This document shows, one piece after another, positions 56,421 to 64,000 of a stretch of 64,000 bases of DNA. Source of the stretch: Casuarius casuarius. Its lineage: Eukaryota > Chordata > Aves > Casuariiformes > Casuariidae. The stretch spans positions 457,643 to 521,642 of the forward strand of contig PTFA01000400.1 of assembly GCA_003342895.1 (NCBI GenBank). Reading direction: 5' to 3'. The notes below the pieces were generated by a model. That model did no database searches. It had not been told where the DNA came from and saw nothing but the letters and a program-made list of their open reading frames with translations. The position numbers were made by a program, and so were the translations under genes. Numbering within the stretch: position 1 is the stretch's first letter; each line of letters starts with the position of its first letter.

Positions 56421-57646
56421 CGGGTTCGGCGTGTTCTGGGAGTGAGAGTAAATTAGGAAGCTTTTCTGCTCCTGCCTTTTAGGCAAAATAACCTTTTCCC
56501 AGGACCAAAAGAGTCGTTGGATTCCTGGGGGGTGTCTGAACAGATTCAGGGGGAATTCAGAGGGAGATGGGGCTGGGGGGCTTTTTCTTCTCTTTTCTTT
56601 TCAACGCCAGTGTAATAATAAGGTCTATTGCTAAGAAATACTTTATACTAAGTGTATCAGTGGTGTGATTAATAATTTACTCTTAGTTGATAAAACTTAG
56701 AGCCCGTCTCCCCGCAGCTCCTGTTCTACCTTACTAAAACTGGTTCAGAAAACATTTTGATTGAGGGTGTTAAGTGCAAACATATATCTTTGTAACAGCA
56801 TAAGTGCATTCAGGCTAAGGGATGGTAACACTGTAACAGAATCCCTATTTTCTGTAATTATAATGAAACAAAATTATTTATAGACAATTACTTTATGTAG
56901 TGGGTTTGTCCTAGGGGGAAAAAAAAAGAATTTCTGAGGAAGGATGGGTTTTCCTCTTCCCAAATGGGCACTAGTGCACGTGGGTTTCGGGTCCTGCAAG
57001 ACTGTGGTTGAACTGCAGGAGCAGTTAAATGTGATAGGCAGGAGCAGAGCAAAAGACAACAGTGACCGTTTTCTCCAGGAGGCAGTGCAAGAAAGTGCCT
57101 TTTCCCAGGGTATTCTTGCATTATTTCTGTTACTTATTTGTGTTATCGTCACAACCAGAAACCCTAATTGAGACTGGAGATAAATTATGCTGGCAGGTAT
57201 CCATAGCTTTGTGAGGGAAGAATTGCTCTAACTGGATCAAAATAAAAGAGCATGTCCCCTCTAAAAGTACAGCGGCAGTATATGCAAATAAATCTGCATA
57301 GTCTCTGTCTTCTTGGCTCAGTCCTTGCAATTATAACAGCATTAAGCATTTACAATAACTCTGGAACATGCTTTTAGTCAGCTCTCCTTTTTGCTCTCCC
57401 TTTTCTGCTCCTTGGAGAAAGCGCTCCCCTTGGGAAATCCTCATTGTGCTGCGGAAGCAGCGAGGTCTCTCTGGGTGGTGCTGGCCGGGCTCGCAGTGGG
57501 TCAGCAGCGGCGCGGGGGCCGCGGAGCTGCTGAACTTTGTCAGGCGGTAAAAAGTCCCCTGAAATTCCCAGTTCATTGCTTGGAGCCAAGAATATAAGAA
57601 CAAAGGTAATCTTCAGGGCTTTCAAGGGACCGGCGTTTTGAAGGCT

Positions 57647-57675
57647 TGATTGTAATTAGCATAATTAGTGTAGAA
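57647..57675. promoter_or_regulatory. Paired TAATTAG homeodomain-type sites
   Basis: Two TAATTAG motifs (57653-57659 and 57662-57668) sit 2 bp apart, preceded by TTGATTG. Clusters like this are common in conserved vertebrate enhancers. This is a weak candidate based on motif alone. Confidence 0.25.
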
Positions 57676-58439
57676 TTTTATTTTTGCATGGATAGAACTG
57701 AAAGAAAAAAGCAAAATAATCCATTGATTTTAAAAATAAAATAAACACTGGTAAGAAAGGTCCCCTTTTCTCGTCTGGACTAGGCTGAAAAGCAAACATT
57801 CTTTTGGGGGCTTTGCTGAGAAATCACTTTTTCCATCTAAGGAATTTTTTTAAGTGTTGCATTTCGATTGATTTATTAATGAGCTAAAGCCTAGGCATGA
57901 GGTGCCCCTGCTCTGTATGGATTGTAGAAATCTGCCATTCAGCTTTTGAAATATTTTCCTTCCTTAAAACGAGGGTAAAATTTGCATCACTGAGCAGCAT
58001 ACGCTCGGCTCCAAATGATTTGTTGTGTTTGGCTTCTCGGGAGCTGTGTGTATTTTATTCATAAGCATCAAACTGCTGATTCTGCCCTTGCTCCCTAACT
58101 GCAAGAAAACCCCACAGAGCGAAGCCTCGCCTCCGTCTCACCTACGCAGTCTGCACCTGTCTGGAAGTCTGATCTCTTAAAAAAGATTACTTGTCTTTTA
58201 AGGGAATGTACGTGCATATGATATCCCGGACTCCGATCGGATAAAGGATACTGAAACACACATTAATTCACTACGAACTGCTGATTTTTTTTTTCTTTCC
58301 CATTTACATTCAAAATAATTAACTCAAGAATTCTCCGTTTATTTTGTTTTCCTTTTAGTTTAATTTATAGCAGTTGGGGGGACCCTTTGGAGGCGAGCGG
58401 GGCTGTTTTCATAATGCTCCCTATTGCTGGCTGAAATCG

Positions 58440-59040
58440 CTCTGCTTCCCTGCAGGCTGCGAGGACCGAGGACCGGGAGGAAGGAACGAGGAGGCAACAA
58501 AGCCTCCAGTGTAGGGAGGCTTCTCGCTCGGCCGCGCCGGGACGGGGCAGGAGCACGGGGGTCGTCCTGCCGCGCGCAGTGCTCGGCCTCGCAGGTTTGC
58601 GTTTACACGAGGAGATTTGGGAGGATGAAGCGGCGCCGTGGGTACCCCCTGCGTGTTTTACCTGCGCGCCCGAGCTGGGGAATTCTGCGCGCTCGGAGCA
58701 GACGAAGTTCGGGCGCTGTGACAGGGACTGCGACATCCTCGTAAAGCACGACAAATCGTCCCGGTCTTTATTTCTCAAGGACAAACCAATTATGCCTATC
58801 AGGAGGCCAAGCCGCATAATCGGGTTTCCCCGAGTCCCTCGTTTCCGTGCATTAAAACGTGCTGCTCGCCAGGCTTGCGTTCGCGGGGCTGGTGCTGCTG
58901 CAGAGCCCCGGCCGTGGTCGTGGCCTCGCCGTTACCGTCCGGGGCAGCGGGACGGGCCAAGAGCTGCTGCTCTGCCGCAGCGCGTGCCCGTTGGGTGCCC
59001 GGCGTTCGCACAGCCGGTAACCGCCAGCCTGTCCCAGGGC
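58440..59040. other. Second GC-rich patch in TBC1D16 intron
   Basis: CpG density rises again here, with several overlapping open frames on both strands (for example about 150 codons on the minus strand at 58365-58817). No frame resembles a known protein. It could be an exon or promoter of a lineage-specific transcript, or simple compositional variation. Confidence 0.3.
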
Positions 59041-62000
59041 TTTTCCCGTATGGGGTCAGGGACAGATTCCGATGCCTCTTAGCTATAAACAGCTTCTTCT
59101 CCGAACATTGCTAATAATATTAGCAGTAAGAATAACCACCAATAACGCATCGACTTTTGGAAGTGCTGTTGAATCTGCTTCCTGGTGCTGAGCACGAAAG
59201 GATACAATTATTTTTCATAACCTTTTATTTTCCCTTTACGGCAAGCTAAGCAAAGCAAGTTTGTCAGAAGCAGAGTGCTCCTAATTTGGTCTCCGGTGAC
59301 CTCTGCGGCCGTGATTGGCAGCCTGTTGTCAGGAAGGAACTTGTGCCCGTGAGATAGAAATGAGCAGAACAAATGCCGTAGGACAGCTTCAGTTCCCTTG
59401 AGGACACAGGCTAAAAAAGGTGAAAGAAGTGCAATTACAGGAGGTTTTCAGCACAGAAAGTTAATTAGCTACTAAATAGCATTTAGTGCAGTTCAACGTG
59501 GGGAAATTTATGTTTTGAAAGCAAACAGATCAATGGAAAGCCTGTGGAACAGGCTTTCGGAAAGTCCATGTTGACATTCATGTACTTTGTACTGCAACGT
59601 CCTATGCAGTTTTTCCCAGATTCCCCTTTTAAACAGGAAGAGTTGCTGGATTTGTTTCCACGTGTGTTTGCAGATGTGCAGACATACTTCTGCATGAGTA
59701 TGTTTTGACATTCAAGAAATTCTGGTTAGCCTTTCATCCAGGCTGAGAGAGTATCCAAATCCCTCTTTTCCCTGTTCGCAGACGTCAGTGTAAATTGATT
59801 CTGCATGGGTTCTTTGAGGCAGAGGAAATCCAGATTCCAGATATTTTCAGCCAAAGGGTGAATTTAACACAATCCTTAACCTAGTTACTCTTCTGTGCTA
59901 ATCAGACGTGAGTAGCTTGTGCGACTGCAGCGTTTCAGTACCAGCTCGCGGCTCCGCGTGGTCACGCTCTTCTGGAGATGCCAGCCATGCAGTTTGTGTC
60001 CTTCTAGTCCTTCTCTGCAGCATTATTTGGAACACGCAGAAACGTTTTGATAAAATACTTCATCTCAAAATACTAAGCTGTTTTCTTTTGCATTTCGTTC
60101 ATATGTAGCTGAAATCAGCCCGTTTCACAATTCAGTGCGTGTGTATCTTGTGAGAGACACGGTTTTTGTGAGAAGGAGCGGTTTGGGTTCCAGCTGTCTG
60201 ATGGTACTTCCCGTTGTCCAGACAGGTACTGCACTCAATTTTTAGGCAATTCAGGATAGCTTTGAACTTTTGTTGATGGATTATTTATTCGCAGCTGTCA
60301 CAGGCACTTTAGGCAGCCGATGCCGCCATGAGCTCTTTCACCTTGCTGGAAGGAAGAAGAACCTAGAAGGTCGGTGCCTGTGGGGGAGAGTGGAGAAATA
60401 GAGAGCTGCTAACCCTTGGGGAGGAGAAGGGGCATGTAATTCCCGTTACATGGATGCTCATACATTATGATGATATTTGCTGTCCGTAAATGATGCTTCA
60501 CAAGCCATCGTGCAGGAGTAGATTGGGCTGCGAGGAAAGCTGTCGCTACGGAAGGCGTGCTTCAGTGCAGCGGTGGTGCAGAGCCAGCTGGTGAGGGTTT
60601 GGCTCTTGCAGGAGGCTGTTTGCGAATCGGGTGGCACACTGACAGCTTAGGTGACTGCCGCATCATCCCTATAATCTTCAGCCCCTTTCCCTCTTATAAT
60701 TACATTTGTCACATCATGTTACAAATGAGTTGTTGGATCTTTGTTGCTGAAATAGTCCTCCCGTGTAATCGGTGCAGGTCTCTGCCCTGGTTCTATAACA
60801 CAAATAATAATCGGGTTTTGTATCTCTTTATGCTGTCGGTGTCCAAATGCTTTGACTGAACAGTGAGTCGCTAAGCATGGGCAGTATTACTGCACGTAGA
60901 AAGTGCGTGGCTGAAGTTCTCAGATTTGGAGGATGAGAAATCCATAGTATTGTGGGAGGAGGGGGGAGTTGCCTTATGTAAGTATTTTCTTTCTTAGGGG
61001 CTACAAAACTTCATGGAATGTAGATATAGTTGATTGCTATAATTGATTGTTGAGTGGAGAAAATACATCACCCTCTGACCTTGCTCACCAGCAGGAATGA
61101 GATGTATTTTGAGACAAAAGAGTAATGGGACTTAAGTAAGGAAAAAAGGCTTAAGTGGAATTATGAATATGTCCATGGGTTTCCTGCCTCAGGTTTTGCT
61201 AATCTCCCTTAATTTTTTTCCCCTCCCTTTTGTTCCCAGGGACTATTGCACTGGGGCTCTCTTTTTTTGCTAAAAGGTGTTGCATACTGCTGGGCGCTCT
61301 GTTTTCCTTGGATCCCACAACCGAAAGTTTCTCTGGAATGGTCCTGCGGCTATTTTTCTAATGGTGCTTGATCTCTTTTCTTTTGCAGGACACTTTGGTA
61401 TAAATCCCTCTTATAACACATGTAATAATCTGATGTTGATAAACAGTAAATTGAAGAATTTCTTCCTTCTGTGTCTTTTGTGGCATAGAGAAATCCTCAA
61501 AACCCACAAAATTAGCACTGATCATGCTTCCTACCTGTCACTACTTAAGTGCAGAATGATCTGAAGATTAAAATTATTTTAAAAAGTAATCCAACAGTTT
61601 AGAATAATTTTAAGTGCTTTTGTCAACAAATATATACAGGAAAAGGTAATTTTAAACACGGTGAGGTTTTTTCTTGATTACCACAGTGACTGAATATGCA
61701 TAATATATAAAAGTGATATTCTCTCTGCATTTGTACTGCGTATGAGCGTGTTTATAGAGCTCTGTAAAGGAGACGGTGTGTGCGGATGTCTCTCTCAGCT
61801 TTCATCTTCTACCTCGATAAAAACACTGGAGTCTCCCTGCTTGTGCACGCCGAGACGCTGTGCTCGTGCTTGCTGGCTTTTTGCTGTCCAGAAGGGGTAA
61901 ATCCACTTGCACGTTTTGCGTCGGATTGCTTCCATGTGTGTTGGACGCATGTACGAGCTTGTAACTGGTGGCTAAATGTGAACTGCAAACATTTGTCTTG

Positions 62001-64000
62001 ACGAAACAGTTCCAGAAAATATGGTATTGTCAGTACCTTCGGGACGAGGTTCTCCGGTGTCTAAGTTCATGGTACCTAACTGTGTGTCTGAAGCAGATTT
62101 TGATCATGTGGTGTGAGTGCGTGCAGCTGGCAAGATCATTCTGTATTTGGGAGGTACACGATTCCTCAATATCGAAGCAAGTATGCCCAGCACTAGTAGC
62201 AAATATCGTTTCTTGGCAGTCACGTATTTGCCACTATCTTTGATATGATGCACTTGAACAGTGGCACGTTGGCCTCTGTGACAAAGGAGCCATGTGACAA
62301 TAAGCCCCACAGCGAACCAGTTTTCCATCTTTTTGTCTTACTGACCGGTTCATCTTTGCAAAAGTTTTAGAAAATTGGTTGACTCTGCTTAGTCTTTAAA
62401 CTGGCTTGAGTCATCTCTTCCAGGAAAATCCTGCGTAACCAGCTGTGGCTGTTACTGAGTGTTGCTCCATAAATGCTAGCTGCTGATTGCAAGCAGTCCA
62501 GCGCAAGTGTCTTGTACCAGCACTCCTATTACTTTTGCCTTAACATGAGATATCAATTGTTTTAGGCAAGTGTTACACTTTGCAGCTTTATCAGAAAATA
62601 GCATTTGATTTTTCACAAAACCCAGTACAATCTTTGTAGAAAAATTCACAAAGCGTAGGTGATGATATCTAGCTGCACTCGTAAGACTGGAAGAATCCCG
62701 GTGCCTAACCTAGAAAGCTGCTATCATTCTTTGAATGAATTTGCCTGTGTCATGGGAGACGCGATCCCTGCTCACATGGTGACATTGCCACGTCACTTCT
62801 GAGACCTCAACCTCAGAATGGCTTGAATGTAATTTTTGCTTTGATGCTTTCTTTCAGAAAAAATGGAGCAGCAGCACTTCTTGAACGGGGTGGTGAAGCC
62901 TGCTCTTTTAGCAGAATGTATAGCAGACTTTGTCTCATCTACATAATGCTGCAGGACTGCAGAAGGGGGTTTGGGGATTTGTTTCCCATGCGTGTGGGCG
63001 CTGGGGTTTTGAGTCATACATTTGAACTAGGCTGCTCGCAGGGGCTCAGTTAAAAATTTAACCCACAACTAACTGGGATGTCCGGAGACCTGTCCATTGG
63101 AACGCAATGACCTGAACCATTGGTAGGTGCTGCAAATGAGGCTGCTCCCTGTTGAAGAGGCGCTGCAGCCGGGCTCGGGAAGCATACTGATGTGGTGTGC
63201 TGGAGATGCATGCTGAGTGTGTGATTTTCAGCGTTCAGTGCCTACATTGTTAGATAAGCGGATTAGAAAACATTGCATAAAGTGGCATTGCAGGGGGCTG
63301 TCTTTATACCTGCTACTTGCCTTGTTTTGCAAACCCTGATTTCACAGCGGAACCCATTCAGAGCTTGCGCTAAGATTGTTCACATGTATTGGCCTTTTTA
63401 AGAATCAAGGGGTCACAGTTTCAGATTCACTTAATTCTCAACGCAGTGATATTTTCCTTTGGGGATCAGGGCTGGTCGCAGGCATATGGGTTTTCTTAAT
63501 CTAAACTCCGTTACTCTTCGAGATGAATGTCTGGGGCAGAGTTAGCTCCTAGCTTCTTGGAAAGCAGTTGGGTTCACTTTCTCTACTTTGTGGTGGGTTA
63601 AAGAGCTCCCGTGTAATTTCCCGCTCCTTAACTCTCCAAAGTGCCACGTTTGCAGGCAGAAACCGTTTGTCTGAAGTTTACGCACGTGAACCCGGGCTCG
63701 TCAGGCCCACTTGCAAAGGAATAATGAGAAACTCGAGTTCAGGGGAAATATCTTCGGGTCTTTCTGGTTACAGAGAGAATTTGCCAGATGAGATCCCCGG
63801 TCAGTGCTGCCATTTGAAGGTGTTCACTCCCCCAGTCCCCGGCCAGGCCGAGCAGCTGGGCTGCCTGCTGCAGAGGCTGCTCGAGCTGTGGGGCAAGCAG
63901 TGCTTTCCCGGGAAGCTGCTCACTGAGCGCTGCCGGAGCGCTGAGGCAGCCTGTCAAGCGTGGTTTTTGAAAGGCCCTGGTTTCCCATCCAAAGGGGTCA

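Larger units (their letters stand above)
50443..64000 (+). other. TBC1D16: TBC1D16 intron after second coding exon, continuing past window
   Basis: No further TBC1D16 exon was recognised through to the window end, so this intron exceeds 13.5 kb. It contains a CpG island (55980-56420) with a CTCF-like site, a second GC-rich patch (58440-59040) and AT-rich stretches with homeodomain-type motifs, which may include conserved enhancers. Open frames of 60-250 codons occur on both strands, but none resembles a known protein. Confidence 0.75.

Overview
This is vertebrate nuclear DNA, most likely from a bird. It carries five multi-exon genes with phased GT/AG introns, CpG-rich promoters, compact introns and a decayed CR1 LINE, the dominant LINE family of birds and reptiles. 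No Alu or L1 sequence is visible. The block matches the human 17q25.3 neighbourhood (chicken chromosome 18 by homology, from memory). There is no prokaryotic operon, CRISPR array, phage or other exotic system here. The window is an ordinary but informative lysosome/cilium gene block.

Layout from left to right. Positions 1-780 are CpG-rich, with no gene that can be proven. SLC26A11 (minus, 1442-9599, 15 coding exons, 581 aa) is complete. SGSH (plus, 10072-13765, 8 exons, 508 aa) is complete and lies head-to-head with SLC26A11 across 472 bp. GAA (minus, 15840-24850) shows exons 3-20, 751 codons. Its first exons fall in an assembly gap (24863-25438). CCDC40 (minus, 25640-39907) shows 18 exons and 1030 codons. 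Its first exon is missing in or near a second gap (40531-41240). TBC1D16 (plus) lies head-to-head with CCDC40 and shows its first coding exon (ATG at 48595) and second coding exon (to 50442). The rest of the window to 64000 is intron.

How the genes relate. SLC26A11, SGSH and GAA are all tied to the lysosome. SGSH cuts sulfate from heparan sulfate, SLC26A11 is a sulfate/anion transporter reported on lysosomal and plasma membranes, and GAA degrades glycogen. MiT/TFE-type motifs lie near the shared SGSH/SLC26A11 promoter. CCDC40 is the axonemal ruler protein that works with CCDC39. TBC1D16 is a Rab GAP of endosome recycling.

All exon boundaries were read by eye from splice dinucleotides, reading-frame phase and family resemblance. 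The summed exon lengths close in frame for SLC26A11 (1746 nt), SGSH (1527 nt), visible GAA (2256 nt) and visible CCDC40 (3093 nt). Points worth a second look are a GC-AG intron in GAA, the absence of EIF4A3 and CARD14 between SGSH and GAA, an intragenic CpG island with a CTCF-like site in TBC1D16, an overlapping upstream ORF at the TBC1D16 start, and a CCDC40 stop codon lying inside its own AATAAA hexamer.
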